Notes: generated by a model from the letters alone, not told the origin. 64,000 nucleotides of DNA from Bacillota bacterium (GCA_012837335.1 DURM01000064.1:62001-126000), one strand, 5' to 3'. Positions 8,671-17,854 are shown, numbered from the stretch's first letter. Numbers and translations: made by a program.

Positions 8671-9979
8671 TGCACGCTTAGGGCACTACAGCAGCGTTCT
8701 GAACAGTTTCAATGATTTGGAGCAGATCGGCAGAGTAACCAAAATTGTTGGCTTGACGATTGAATCCCAGGGACCGGCGGCGAATGTGGGTGAAGTATGT
8801 GCGATTTCTACCCATGACGGCAGTGAGATTTATGGCGAAGTAGTGGGGTTTCGCGATCAAACGATTATCCTAATGCCGCTGTCAGATATGACCGGCATTG
8901 GACCGGGATGCTTTGTTCGCAGCTTAGGCCATCCTTTAAGGGTTGGAGTCGGGCCAAAGCTGCTCGGCAGAGTTCTGGATGCCTTTGGCAATCCAATCGA
9001 TGGATTGGGGCCGATTGAATTTGAAGAATACCGTCCTTTAACCAACAGCACGGTTCAGCCCTTAGAAAGGCAGATGATCCGCGAACCTTTATCAGTTGGT
9101 GTGCGAGCCATAGACGGCCTGCTTACCGCCGGTAAAGGACAGCGTCTGGGTATTTTTGCCGGCAGTGGTGTCGGTAAAAGTACGCTGTTGGGCATGATGG
9201 CCCGCAATACCACAGCCGAGATCAATGTGATTGGACTGATCGGAGAGCGGGGCAGAGAAGTTAGAGAGTTTATTGAGAAAGATTTAGGTCCAGAAGGCTT
9301 GGCCCGCTCAGTAGTGGTAGTTGCCACATCAGATCAATTGGCGATGATCAGACTGAACGGAGCGTTAACAGCTACCACGATTGCTGAGTATTTTCGGGAC
9401 TGCGGACGTGATGTGCTGTTTATGATGGACTCGGTGACTCGCTATGCTATGGCTCAGCGGGAGGTAGGTTTGGCATCCGGAGAACCCCCGGCTACCAGAG
9501 GTTATACGCCTTCAGTATTTGCCAATCTTCCCAAGCTTTTGGAGCGGACCGGACCAGGCAAAAACGGCACTATTACAGCCTTTTACACAGTTCTAGTTGA
9601 TGGCGACGACCACAACGAACCAATCGCCGATGCGGTTCGCAGTATTTTAGATGGACACATTGTTCTGTCGCGAAAACTAGCTCAGCTTCAGCACTATCCA
9701 GCCATCGATGTTTTAGCCAGTGTGAGCAGGGTGATGACTGATGTCGTTGATTCCCGCCATCTGGAGCTAGCCGGCTTGTTTAAAGCCCGATTAGCAACCT
9801 ATCGCGAAGCGGAGGATCTGATTAATATTGGTGCCTATTCCCAAGGTGCCAATCCGAGAATTGACGACGCGATTCACCATATTGACCGCATCAATCAGTA
9901 TCTGCAGCAGCCCGCTGATAAAGGTTCCAGCTGGGAAGAAGCTTTAGAAATGCTGCAGTATGCTATGGAAAGCCGTTAA
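8660..9979 (+). CDS. fliI: FliI, flagellar export ATPase
   Basis: A 439-residue F1-beta-like ATPase. Walker A is GSGVGKST near residue 168, Walker B is VLFMMDSVTRYA, and the type III ATPase signature PPATRGYTPSVFANLPKLLERTG follows. It forms a hexamer under the export gate (FlhA/FlhB) and works with FliH and FliJ encoded on each side. The start is ATG 8660 after AAAGGAG, overlapping fliH. Confidence 0.98.
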   Translation: MLNNARLGHYSSVLNSFNDLEQIGRVTKIVGLTIESQGPAANVGEVCAISTHDGSEIYGEVVGFRDQTIILMPLSDMTGIGPGCFVRSLGHPLRVGVGPKLLGRVLDAFGNPIDGLGPIEFEEYRPLTNSTVQPLERQMIREPLSVGVRAIDGLLTAGKGQRLGIFAGSGVGKSTLLGMMARNTTAEINVIGLIGERGREVREFIEKDLGPEGLARSVVVVATSDQLAMIRLNGALTATTIAEYFRDCGRDVLFMMDSVTRYAMAQREVGLASGEPPATRGYTPSVFANLPKLLERTGPGKNGTITAFYTVLVDGDDHNEPIADAVRSILDGHIVLSRKLAQLQHYPAIDVLASVSRVMTDVVDSRHLELAGLFKARLATYREAEDLINIGAYSQGANPRIDDAIHHIDRINQYLQQPADKGSSWEEALEMLQYAMESR

Positions 9980-9993
9980 AGTAGGGATAGATC

Positions 9994-10419
9994 ATGGCTA
10001 GATTTATATTTCGCCTCGAAAAAGTAAAGCGGGTTAGAACTATTCAAGAAAGCCAGAAAAAGTCGCTTTGGGCCCAAGCTCAAAATGCTTTAAATCTGGA
10101 AAAGCAGAAATTAACCAATTTGAAAGCCGTCAAGACAGAAACACTTAATTATGGTTACAATCAGGTAGATTTGAGTTTGAGAACAGCAGTGTACAATTAT
10201 TTAGCAAAGCTTGACCGCCTGATTGAAGCTCAAGAATTGGCAGTTCAAAAAGCTGCTCAAGCCGAAACCAAAGCGCGGCAGATCTGGTTGTTGGCACGCC
10301 AGGAGAAGGAGAAACTGGAGCGACTGGAAGAGAAACACTATGAAGAGTATGTGCAAGAGGAACTGCGCGCAGAACAAAAACTACTAGATGACATGAAAAA
10401 CAACGCAGCTCAAATTTAA
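9994..10419 (+). CDS. fliJ: FliJ, export chaperone/ATPase central stalk
   Basis: A 141-residue, almost wholly helical protein rich in lysine, glutamate and glutamine, starting MARFIFRLEKVKRVRTIQE, the usual FliJ opening (F-x-F-x-L-x-x-V). Family identity rests on this N-terminus, the coiled-coil character and its place right after fliI. FliJ sits in the centre of the FliI ring and activates the export gate. Confidence 0.88.
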   Translation: MARFIFRLEKVKRVRTIQESQKKSLWAQAQNALNLEKQKLTNLKAVKTETLNYGYNQVDLSLRTAVYNYLAKLDRLIEAQELAVQKAAQAETKARQIWLLARQEKEKLERLEEKHYEEYVQEELRAEQKLLDDMKNNAAQI

Positions 10420-10431
10420 GGAGGATGGATT

Positions 10432-10950
10432 GTGGTTAAATGGCTGACTGCAATTTATACGCTGATTATTTCCGTACTGATAGCGCTGGTAATTCTTACT
10501 TTTACCGGCACCATCCATCCCCAAGACACCTTAATTCGCTACGCCCAATCTGTACCGGCGTTAGCGCCATATGTTGAAACCTATTATATTGGGGCGGATT
10601 GGGAGAAATGGCACGGTCAGCGCCAAGCAGAGCTGGAAGCGGAGAAACTGGAGCTTGAACAAATCCGGACCGAGCTTGAACTTAAACAGCGCCAGCTCGA
10701 GGAACTCAGCGACCGCCTCGACCGCCAGGAAGAAGCTCTGGCAGCCGCTAGAGAAAAACAGCTGAATACAGCCAATTTAGCTCAGCTGTATACTCAAATG
10801 CGTCCCCAAGAAGCTGTGGCGATCCTGCAGCTGATGGAGCAGGATTTAGTTTTAGATATTCTGACTGCAATGGATCATGAAACCGCAGCTGTAATCTTAG
10901 CTGCCCTTCCTCCGGATATGGCAGCGCAGTTAAGTGCTAAATTTCGTTAA
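10432..10950 (+). CDS. motE: MotE-family (YlxF-like) flagellar protein
   Basis: A 172-residue protein with one N-terminal membrane segment (about 5-27), a charged coiled coil (about 60-112) and a C-terminal MgtE-N-like helical domain (LYTQMRPQEAVAILQLMEQ to ALPPDMAAQLSAKF). This layout and the location between fliJ and fliK match YlxF/MotE, proposed as a periplasmic or extracytoplasmic partner of motor proteins. The start is GTG 10432 after AAGGAGG. The function is inferred from family and position; the symbol is tentative. Confidence 0.82.
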   Translation: MVKWLTAIYTLIISVLIALVILTFTGTIHPQDTLIRYAQSVPALAPYVETYYIGADWEKWHGQRQAELEAEKLELEQIRTELELKQRQLEELSDRLDRQEEALAAAREKQLNTANLAQLYTQMRPQEAVAILQLMEQDLVLDILTAMDHETAAVILAALPPDMAAQLSAKFR

Positions 10951-10962
10951 CAGGGAAAGGGG

Positions 10963-12678
10963 GTGAAGGATATACGGGTAGATGCATTAAATCTGCTTCA
11001 GCTGGGCACCACCCAGCCAACTGACACCGCAGCGCTTGACAGCAATGCGTTCCATGAGCTGCTGTCAAAGCTGGTCAATTCAGAGGAGACTCTCCAACTG
11101 CAGGAAACCCTGTCTCAATTAACTAACAAGGGAGAGCATCAAAACGCCAAACTGCTGAAGTTACTTTTGTCGCTCGCGGATTCTGAGCAGATTGAACTCG
11201 ATGAGAATCTTGACCTTGACTTAAACTTTGACCTTGAGCTTGAGCCGGAGGAAAATCTCCTGCTGCAGCTTACTGCCGCAGCATCCTTGTTCCAGAATCA
11301 GGTTGAGCCAGTACCAACTGCTCTTAACAGCGAACAAGGAAGTGAAGCTGCCGAAATAAGGTCAAATACCCAAGCAGTAACCGCTCCAAGCGTCAAGATT
11401 AGACCAGAAACAGCAGTTTTGGAAGCCAGCCGCTCGGAACCAGAACACCGGATTGCGTTTCAAACATCCCAAGAAAAACCGCTTTTGGAAACGGATGAAC
11501 TTAAGGCAGCAGGGGTGCAGATCGAATTTGAGCCGATGGAACTAGCTGCGGATGCTGAAGTTTTGCCGCAGCCTATACCAGAGCAGGATCCTGAGCCGAG
11601 ATTAGCACAACAGAACAGGTCTCAAACTGCAAGGGAGTCACTAGTCGAATATGAAACCGATTCAGCTTCCCAAACAGACTATCAATTAGATACTCCGATT
11701 CAAGCTGTGTCAGAATCTGCTCCGGTTGAACTCGAGAGTGCACCATTATTAACTGAAATTGAAACCATTCCGGAAAAACAACCAGCGGCAGCGTTGGAAC
11801 AGCATCGCTCAGCTGAGCACAGCAGCGAATCTGAGCAGCTAACAGCTGTTTCTGCTCCCACAGAGCCTGCACAGCTGGTGGAAAGCGCACCTGTTCTTAG
11901 TGAAGTTCAGACTCTTGCTGGTCCAGAGGAATCAGCAAGTGCTGCCGAAACTCAAGAGCAGCTGAAATCACCAATCGAGAGACGGGATATCTCTGCTGAG
12001 CCTCAAAATCCAGCTGAAGAGCTAGAGTTGCCAGCTATTTCCGGTAACTTGGAAACAGCAGAAGAACAAATGCAGACGTCCCACGAGTCTTCTCAAGAAC
12101 TTTTGACAGCTTCAGCTGTGAGAGCAGCAAGACAACCTCAGCCTGCAGAACCCATGACTTATGAACCGAAGGCAGCTGAGCCAGTGGAAATAAGCTTTAA
12201 TCCAGCGGTAAACGACGCAGTAGTCAGTGACGCGCAGTCTGTGGATAATACTGGCGCAGAAATGATTCAAAATGCTGAACCCATTATTTCACAGATTGTT
12301 GAACGGCTCTCATTTCGAGTCAATAACGGTGGCCATGAAGTCCAAATTCAGCTTAAGCCGGATTACTTGGGCAGTTTAAACATTAAGCTGACCTTGGAGA
12401 GCGGAGTGGTAACAGCTGAATTTACCGCGGAGAACCCAATGGTCGGTGAGCTGATTCAGGCAGCTTTGCCGCAGCTTAGGCTGAGCCTGCAGCAGTTGGG
12501 AATGAATTTGGGGGAAGTGAATGTGGGATTCAATTTCAATGATAACTCACGCCAGTTCAGCGACGGCAGGCAGCAGCATTCCCAGAGCAGACGCAGCAGG
12601 TATTACTCCGAACTAAATCTCGGGTTTGAGCCTGAGGCAGACCATGACAGTCTGCTGCAGATTAATCTGCGAGCGTAG
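10963..12678 (+). CDS. fliK: FliK, hook-length control protein
   Basis: A 571-residue protein. Residues from about 60 to 430 are an acidic low-complexity region rich in Glu, Ala, Gln, Pro and Ser, with little pattern, as expected for the exported ruler. The C-terminal Flg_hook domain (about 440-525) contains VQIQLKPDYLGSLNIKL and LRLSLQQLGMNLGEVNV, the typical FliK end that switches FlhB specificity. The start is GTG 10963 next to a GGAAAGGGG site. It lies between motE and flgD as in Bacillus. The linker diverges fast, so length comparison says little. Confidence 0.9.
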   Translation: MKDIRVDALNLLQLGTTQPTDTAALDSNAFHELLSKLVNSEETLQLQETLSQLTNKGEHQNAKLLKLLLSLADSEQIELDENLDLDLNFDLELEPEENLLLQLTAAASLFQNQVEPVPTALNSEQGSEAAEIRSNTQAVTAPSVKIRPETAVLEASRSEPEHRIAFQTSQEKPLLETDELKAAGVQIEFEPMELAADAEVLPQPIPEQDPEPRLAQQNRSQTARESLVEYETDSASQTDYQLDTPIQAVSESAPVELESAPLLTEIETIPEKQPAAALEQHRSAEHSSESEQLTAVSAPTEPAQLVESAPVLSEVQTLAGPEESASAAETQEQLKSPIERRDISAEPQNPAEELELPAISGNLETAEEQMQTSHESSQELLTASAVRAARQPQPAEPMTYEPKAAEPVEISFNPAVNDAVVSDAQSVDNTGAEMIQNAEPIISQIVERLSFRVNNGGHEVQIQLKPDYLGSLNIKLTLESGVVTAEFTAENPMVGELIQAALPQLRLSLQQLGMNLGEVNVGFNFNDNSRQFSDGRQQHSQSRRSRYYSELNLGFEPEADHDSLLQINLRA

Positions 12679-12692
12679 AAGGAGGTGAATAG

Positions 12693-13142
12693 ATGCAGGT
12701 AGGAACTAATTATACTAACTCCGCAACAGAGACTCAGAAAACAAACACCAACCAGTCCATGTTTAATGTTAACAGTCTGGGTAAAGATGATTTTCTACAG
12801 CTGTTGATCACCCAGCTTCGCTACCAAGACCCAACCAGTCCGGTGGATGATAAAGAGTTTATTGCTCAGCTGGCCCAGTTCAGCAGTCTCGAGCAGATGC
12901 AGAACCTCAACCAGACTATGCAGACGATGATGGAGTCGCAGCAGAAACTGACAGCCCTTGCCCAAGCAACAACGATGATTGGCAAAATGGTTGAGATTTA
13001 CGCTGAGAATGGTGAAAGTCTCTTTGGTAAGGTGACTGGTGTCCAGTTCAAGAATGGCTGGCCGGAAGTTGTTGTTGATGGTAAGCTGTACAGCTTCACC
13101 GAAATCGTCTCCATCATGGAGGAGGGGACAGAGATTGGATAA
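12693..13142 (+). CDS. flgD: FlgD, hook-capping protein (short form)
   Basis: A 149-residue hook cap/assembly factor. The N-terminal FlgD signature is clear: [28 protein letters not shown] (about 29-56), then [16 protein letters not shown]. The C-terminus is short, ending after a small beta part ([20 protein letters not shown]), and lacks the larger FlgD tudor/Fn3 unit of Proteobacteria, which is usual in Bacillota. GGAGG and spacing support ATG 12693. It overlaps the next gene by eight bases. Confidence 0.94.
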   Translation: MQVGTNYTNSATETQKTNTNQSMFNVNSLGKDDFLQLLITQLRYQDPTSPVDDKEFIAQLAQFSSLEQMQNLNQTMQTMMESQQKLTALAQATTMIGKMVEIYAENGESLFGKVTGVQFKNGWPEVVVDGKLYSFTEIVSIMEEGTEIG

Positions 13143-13524
13143 CAGATTTCAAATACCGAACGGAATGCACATCAGACCGGTTGGACGCCCCGCGCCACAG
13201 CGGTCGCAGCAGGCACCCGGTCAGCAGACCACGAGCTTTAACCAAGTTTTGCAGCAAAAACTGACAGAGCCTTCGCTGAAGTTTTCCGCGCATGCTCAAA
13301 AGCGGATGGCAGCTAACGGTATTAGGTTGAGTGAATCAGACATGAAACAATTAGAAGACGCCGTAGCTAAGGTTGAAGCTAAAGGCGGCAGAGAATCCTT
13401 GATTCTTATGCGTGATCTAGCTTTCGTGGTTAGTGTAGCCAATAAAACTGTAATTACGGCGATCAATCATGAACGCTTAAAAGACAATGTTTTTACCAAC
13501 ATTGACAGTGCAGTAATATCATAG
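13135..13524 (+). CDS. Flagellar operon protein of the TIGR02530 type
   Basis: A 129-residue protein starting at TTG 13135, with GGAGGAGGGG ending about six bases upstream; an open frame reaching back to 13039 only runs over flgD. The conserved part is [38 protein letters not shown] followed by [22 protein letters not shown], the pattern of the small protein that sits between flgD and flgE in many Bacillota. The biochemical role is not established; a part in hook assembly is inferred from position only. Confidence 0.85.
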   Translation: MDNRFQIPNGMHIRPVGRPAPQRSQQAPGQQTTSFNQVLQQKLTEPSLKFSAHAQKRMAANGIRLSESDMKQLEDAVAKVEAKGGRESLILMRDLAFVVSVANKTVITAINHERLKDNVFTNIDSAVIS

Positions 13525-13545
13525 GGCTGGACCTGAAAAGGGGGC

Positions 13546-13574
13546 CCTTACCTTACTAAACGACAGCGGTAAGG
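13546..13574 (+). repeat. Inverted repeat in the flgE leader
   Basis: CCTTACC (13546-13552) and GGTAAGG (13568-13574) form a 7-base stem with a 15-base loop, just ahead of the flgE ribosome site (GGGAGG near 13580). There is no T-tract, so it is not a terminator. It may be an mRNA structure that sets flgE expression or protects an mRNA end. No partner protein is suggested by the sequence. Confidence 0.45.
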
Positions 13575-13596
13575 ATAAAGGGAGGTAGATTTATTT

Positions 13597-14856
13597 ATGA
13601 TGCGTTCGTTATTTGCAGGTGTTTCCGGACTGCAGAGCCATCAAGTGAAGATGGATGTAATCGGAAACAACATTGCAAATGTCAATACAGTCGGGTATAA
13701 AACATCCCGTGCTACTTTTAAGGAAGCCCTCAGCCAAACACTGCTGAATGCCACCGCACCTCAAGGTAACCGCGGAGGTACCAATGCCCAGCAGGTTGGA
13801 CTCGGGGCAGGATTAGGTTCAATCGATGTAATTCACACTCAGGGCGGAACTCAAGCCTCCAGCAGCGACACTGACCTGGCAATTGAAGGTACCGGATTCT
13901 TTATTGTTACCGACGGTGAGCAGCAGTTCTATACTCGAGCCGGTATGTTTGAGTTTGACGGCACCGGAACCTTAATTTCCAAGCTAAACGGATTTGCGCT
14001 GATGGGCTATCTTCCCGGTCCTGACGGCAAGATTTCCAGCAACACTAGTGACCTGAGCAAACTGCAGATTACTGAGCAGATGCGCTCGCTGCCGCCAACC
14101 GCAACAGACAAGGTAGCGTTGTCCGGCAATGTCGCTTCAACCACAGAGGCCAACGAGTCAATAGTTCGTGTAGCCACTGTTTATGATGCCAACGGCGATA
14201 CGCACCGGGTTATTATCAGCTTTACCAAAACAGACGTCAATAATTGGACCTGGAGTGCAGTTCTGGAAGGAGATGGAACCAATACTGAGCTGGGTCCGGC
14301 AGATCCAAATGAGCGAACCATTGTCTTTAATGATAATGGAACCATTTCATCCGGAGAGACCGGCACAGTAACTATTCCCGCTTCACTGCTTGCATTAGTG
14401 GAGAACACTGATGTTGAGTTCACATTGGACTTAACTGGAGTGCGCCAATACGCTGATGAGACAAGCGTTGCCGTAACTATGCAGACTGGCATTCCCAAAG
14501 GTGACCTTGACAGCATCTCAATTGATGAGAATGGCATTTTGATCGGCAGTTACTCCAACGGTTTAATCAGAGAGCTGGGTCAAATCGCGCTGGCGCGTTT
14601 TGAGAATCCACCGGGACTGCTCAAAGTCGGGAGTACCATGTTTGCAAAATCAGTTAACTCCGGTGATCCTGTAATTAGAACAGCTAACACCGGTGGAATG
14701 GGTGGAGTGCGATCCAATACGCTGGAAATGTCCAACGTGGATTTAAGTCAGGAATTCACCGAGATGATTATTACGCAAAGGGGTTTTCAGGCTAACTCCA
14801 GGATTATTACTTCGGCAGATGAAATGCTGCAGGAGTTAGTTAATCTCAAACGGTAA
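13597..14856 (+). CDS. flgE: FlgE, flagellar hook protein
   Basis: A 419-residue hook subunit. The N-terminus MMRSLFAGVSGLQSHQVKMD with IGNNIANVNTVGYKTSR is the axial-protein signature, and the C-terminus has LEMSNVDLSQEFTEMIITQRGFQANSRIITSADEML, typical of FlgE. The central part (about 90-330) is the surface-exposed D1/D2 region. It is exported and polymerises about 55 nm under FliK control. The usual small gene after flgE in Bacillus (swrD/ylzI) is not present; motA follows instead. Confidence 0.96.
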   Translation: MMRSLFAGVSGLQSHQVKMDVIGNNIANVNTVGYKTSRATFKEALSQTLLNATAPQGNRGGTNAQQVGLGAGLGSIDVIHTQGGTQASSSDTDLAIEGTGFFIVTDGEQQFYTRAGMFEFDGTGTLISKLNGFALMGYLPGPDGKISSNTSDLSKLQITEQMRSLPPTATDKVALSGNVASTTEANESIVRVATVYDANGDTHRVIISFTKTDVNNWTWSAVLEGDGTNTELGPADPNERTIVFNDNGTISSGETGTVTIPASLLALVENTDVEFTLDLTGVRQYADETSVAVTMQTGIPKGDLDSISIDENGILIGSYSNGLIRELGQIALARFENPPGLLKVGSTMFAKSVNSGDPVIRTANTGGMGGVRSNTLEMSNVDLSQEFTEMIITQRGFQANSRIITSADEMLQELVNLKR

Positions 14857-14860
14857 GTAT

Positions 14861-14886
14861 GGATAGGGGCTTTACAGCCCCTATCC
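14861..14886 (+). repeat. Perfect hairpin between flgE and motA
   Basis: GGATAGGGGC (14861-14870) pairs perfectly with GCCCCTATCC (14877-14886) around a TTTACA loop. The stem is 10 bases and GC-rich, but the bases after it (GATAAGAAATGG) contain no T-tract, so it should not terminate well. In a long flagellar mRNA such a structure can act as a 3' end stabiliser that sets the hook-to-stator ratio; that role is inferred. Confidence 0.65.
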
Positions 14887-14907
14887 GATAAGAAATGGGG
14901 ATTCAAC

Positions 14908-15711
14908 ATGGATATATCATTATTTCTTGGTTTAATCATCGGAACCGCCCTAATGATTGGATCAATTGTTTTAAGCGGCCCTTTAAGTGCTTTTTGGAGT
15001 CTATCAAGTGTCATGATTACAATTGGCGGATCCTTTGCTGCGCTGCTTGTGCACTTTCCTATGGAAGAATTAGCCAGGCTCGGATCAATCCTTAAGGTAG
15101 CCATCATGAATCCGGAACACGATCCGCATACAATTATCGAGACTTTAGTACGCTTTGCGGAAGTGTCCCGCCGCGAAGGACTGCTGGCATTAGAAGAGCG
15201 AGCCCAAGAACTTGACGATCCATTTCTTCAAAAAGGCATTCAGCTTGTTGTAGATGGTACTGATCCAGATCTGGTCCGCAGTATTCTTGAAATTGAACTG
15301 ACTTATATGGAAGAGCGGCATGAGGTCGGTCAAGATATGTTCTCGCAGCTCGGCGCCTACAGCCCAGCATTCGGAATGATCGGAACTTTAATTGGATTGA
15401 TCATCATGCTTCAGGAACTTAACGATCCGGGCAATCTGGGCACGGGTATGGCAGTTGCCCTGATTACAACCCTCTACGGAGCGGTATTGGCTAACCTGGT
15501 TTTCCTGCCTATTGCCGGCAAATTGAAGCTGAAACATGATAAGGAAATCTTGATCAGAGAAATCATGATTGAAGGCATTCTTTCTATCCGCGCAGGAGAA
15601 AACCCGCGCATTGTTGAGGAAAAATTAAACGCGTTCCTGCCGAGATACAGTAAAGTCGCACGCGGTGAAGCTTTAGAAAGCGTAGTAGAGGAAGTGAGAA
15701 CCAGTGCGTAA
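14908..15711 (+). CDS. motA: MotA, flagellar motor stator subunit A
   Basis: A 267-residue membrane protein with four membrane segments: about 1-24, 33-50, 150-170 and 183-205. The motifs GAYSPAFGMIGTLIGLI and GTGMAVALITTLYGAVLAN are the conserved stator channel helices. The charged cytoplasmic loop between segments 2 and 3 would contact FliG. Together with MotB it conducts ions to drive rotation. In Bacillus motAB is elsewhere; here it is in the flagellar operon between flgE and fliL, as in many Clostridia. Whether it uses protons or sodium cannot be told safely. Confidence 0.95.
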   Translation: MDISLFLGLIIGTALMIGSIVLSGPLSAFWSLSSVMITIGGSFAALLVHFPMEELARLGSILKVAIMNPEHDPHTIIETLVRFAEVSRREGLLALEERAQELDDPFLQKGIQLVVDGTDPDLVRSILEIELTYMEERHEVGQDMFSQLGAYSPAFGMIGTLIGLIIMLQELNDPGNLGTGMAVALITTLYGAVLANLVFLPIAGKLKLKHDKEILIREIMIEGILSIRAGENPRIVEEKLNAFLPRYSKVARGEALESVVEEVRTSA

Positions 15712-16429
15712 GCGTAAGATTAAGCAGCCTAAGCAGGTTGGCTCACCGCTGTGGATGACAACCTACGCTGATATGGTTACACTGCTGTTATGTTTTTTTG
15801 TCCTGCTGTACGGAATTTCTAATGTTGATGCCGAGAAGTTTCGCGGACTGATGTCCTCGCTGCGAGGTGGATTTGGCATCTTGGACGGTACTGTCGTCAG
15901 CGATGAGACTGGAATTTTTTCATCTTCATCCAATATTGCTGTTGAGCAGCTGCAGGGAATCGAGAAGCAGTTAAGCGAGTTTATTGAGTTTGAAGGGTTG
16001 AGCGGAACAGTCTATATTGAGCATGAGGATCGGGGATTGGTTGTTCGCTTTGCGGACCAAGTGTTTTTTGACTTGGGTAAAGCGGACTTAAAACCGGAAG
16101 CAATTGAGATTCTTACCCGTCTAGGACCACTATTAAAAGACATCCCCAATCCAATTCGCATTGAGGGTCATACCGACAATCTGCCGATTAGTACCGCTCG
16201 TTTCCCATCTAACTGGGAACTGTCTACCCATCGCGCTACAAGCGTAATTCGATATTTAGTTGAAGAGTTAGGTTTCAGTCCGGACAAGCTTTCCGCAGCT
16301 GGATACGGTGAGTATCGACCGATTGCCGATAATGAGACCCCAGCAGGACGAGCGCTGAACCGCCGCGTTGATATTGTGATTATCAGCATGGATCACTGGG
16401 CTGAGGAACCAAAATCAGAGATGGAGTGA
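15704..16429 (+). CDS. motB: MotB, flagellar motor stator subunit B
   Basis: A 241-residue protein: a basic cytoplasmic N-terminus, one membrane helix (about 18-40) with the plug-side aspartate in WMTTYADMVTLLLCFFVLL, and a C-terminal OmpA-like peptidoglycan-binding domain (about 120-230) with IRIEGHTDNLPI and LNRRVDIVI. The aspartate is the ion-carrying residue of the stator. The start is GTG 15704, overlapping the motA stop by eight bases. Confidence 0.96.
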   Translation: MRKRKIKQPKQVGSPLWMTTYADMVTLLLCFFVLLYGISNVDAEKFRGLMSSLRGGFGILDGTVVSDETGIFSSSSNIAVEQLQGIEKQLSEFIEFEGLSGTVYIEHEDRGLVVRFADQVFFDLGKADLKPEAIEILTRLGPLLKDIPNPIRIEGHTDNLPISTARFPSNWELSTHRATSVIRYLVEELGFSPDKLSAAGYGEYRPIADNETPAGRALNRRVDIVIISMDHWAEEPKSEME

Positions 16430-16435
16430 TAGCTG

Positions 16436-16894
16436 GTGAGTAGAAAAGTAGAGATTGATCTGAAGTTTATAATTATTGCCCTGGCTTTCATGATTATAGC
16501 GTCGGTTGGCAGCGCCTTTACCGCCTATTTGATGCTCGCGCCCGAGCGGCAGGCTGCCAATGCTGCTAAAGCAGATCAAACTGCCAAGGATATCGGCCCT
16601 ACTTATCAGGTTGGTGATTTTACCGTCAACCTGGCAGAAACTTCATCAATCAGATTCATCCGCACCGGTTTAGTGCTTGAACTGGAAAAAGAAGGCGATC
16701 TTAAAGAGGCCGAAAAACGTGAGCCGCAGATTCGCGATCGAGTTATTTCGGTGCTGCGCACCCGTACCTTGGCTGATTTGAAGGCCCCTGATGGATTAGA
16801 TAAGCTGAGAACAGATCTTATTGAATCCATTAATGAGCTGTTTGTCTCCAGCACAGTTACAGACATATTTTTCGTTGATCTGGTTTTCCAATAA
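16436..16894 (+). CDS. fliL: FliL, basal-body-associated protein
   Basis: A 152-residue single-pass protein. The membrane helix is at about 9-32 and the extracytoplasmic domain contains YQVGDFTVNLAE, IRTGLVLELE and the C-terminal DIFFVDLVFQ, the usual FliL end. FliL surrounds the stator and improves torque. The start is GTG 16436, six bases after the motB stop. Confidence 0.92.
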   Translation: MSRKVEIDLKFIIIALAFMIIASVGSAFTAYLMLAPERQAANAAKADQTAKDIGPTYQVGDFTVNLAETSSIRFIRTGLVLELEKEGDLKEAEKREPQIRDRVISVLRTRTLADLKAPDGLDKLRTDLIESINELFVSSTVTDIFFVDLVFQ

Positions 16895-16906
16895 GGGGAG
16901 ATCACT

Positions 16907-17854
16907 ATGAATGAATTCTTTCTGACCAAGGCTGAAATAGACGCACTACTGGAACAAAACCGCCGTTTGCACTCTTTGTTTGATCAGGAATTAACCGACA
17001 TTCTGCAAGGTGCTGTTTATCTCCTCGAGAAACACTTATCCTACTTTTTAAGCGCCGGTGTATCCATCGATGGATTTTATGTAGAACGTACAACCGGAAT
17101 GATGGGGACTCCGATTAAGTCCAGTGATGCGGTCATCTTTCCGGTTGAGTTCCCGCTCGGGGAAACATATGTAATTATCCGCCGAAGCGATGCACAGCAT
17201 TTAGCCGCTTTCCTCAACACTTCTCTCAACCGTTCTCTGGATCTCCTGGTCGAAGAATTTACCAATGCTCAATCTGAGTTTCTTACTGAACAAACCGGCT
17301 ACTGGCAGCAGGGAAGAATCAGTCATCCCATAGAACTGCGGGATTTTGAGCTGAAAACACCGATCGCAGAACTCAGTCATTTTGCTCGCTATAATATCAA
17401 CTTCAATTCTTCCAGCCTGGAGCTATTTTGGTTGATGCCAGGAGAGCGAACTCGACAAAAGATTAGGTTACAGCGGAGCAGTTCTGGTGCAAAAAGGAGA
17501 GTAGAGGGTCAAAAAATCATGAATGTAAAGAAGCCCAAAATCGTAAATATAGAGCCATTTGAATTTGATTCCCTTGCCGTGGATCATCCGGAAAAAGGGA
17601 ATAACGCTATTGAGATCGTAAATGATGTCACCATCCAGATCACCGCTGAGCTGGGCAGTACTCAGATGCGTCTGGAGGATATCATGAAACTAAAGATTGG
17701 TGACGTTATCTCCCTGGAAAAAGCAGCTGGAGATCCGGCTGATGTGTATGTAAGCGACCTAAATATTGCTAAGGCTGAGATTACCGTGGTCGATGATCAT
17801 CTTGGTTTGAGGATTTTGGCCATGGATAACCTAGAAAATCGAATAAAATACTAG
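16907..17854 (+). CDS. FliY/FliN-like rotor switch protein (no separate fliM)
   Basis: A 315-residue protein with three parts. The N-terminus (residues 6-15) reads LTKAEIDALL, the CheY-binding motif shared by FliM and FliY. The middle (about 30-190) is diverged but has a CheC/FliY-like piece (IIRRSDAQHLAAFL, then VEEFTNAQSEFL). The C-terminal SpoA domain (about 235-312; VTIQITAELGSTQMRLEDI) is that of FliN. Total length is near Bacillus FliY (378) but with one short middle. It stands where Bacillus has fliM and fliY together, and no fliM precedes it. It could combine both roles, or FliM may lie outside this window. Confidence 0.85.
   Translation: MNEFFLTKAEIDALLEQNRRLHSLFDQELTDILQGAVYLLEKHLSYFLSAGVSIDGFYVERTTGMMGTPIKSSDAVIFPVEFPLGETYVIIRRSDAQHLAAFLNTSLNRSLDLLVEEFTNAQSEFLTEQTGYWQQGRISHPIELRDFELKTPIAELSHFARYNINFNSSSLELFWLMPGERTRQKIRLQRSSSGAKRRVEGQKIMNVKKPKIVNIEPFEFDSLAVDHPEKGNNAIEIVNDVTIQITAELGSTQMRLEDIMKLKIGDVISLEKAAGDPADVYVSDLNIAKAEITVVDDHLGLRILAMDNLENRIKY

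Noticed and set aside
10963-12678. FliK acidic region as a tandem repeat array
   Set aside because: It is compositionally biased (Glu, Ala, Gln, Ser) but I could not find a constant repeat unit.
13039-13134. Longer N-terminus for the TIGR02530-type gene
   Set aside because: The extra 32 residues come from flgD in another frame; TTG 13135 has the good ribosome site.
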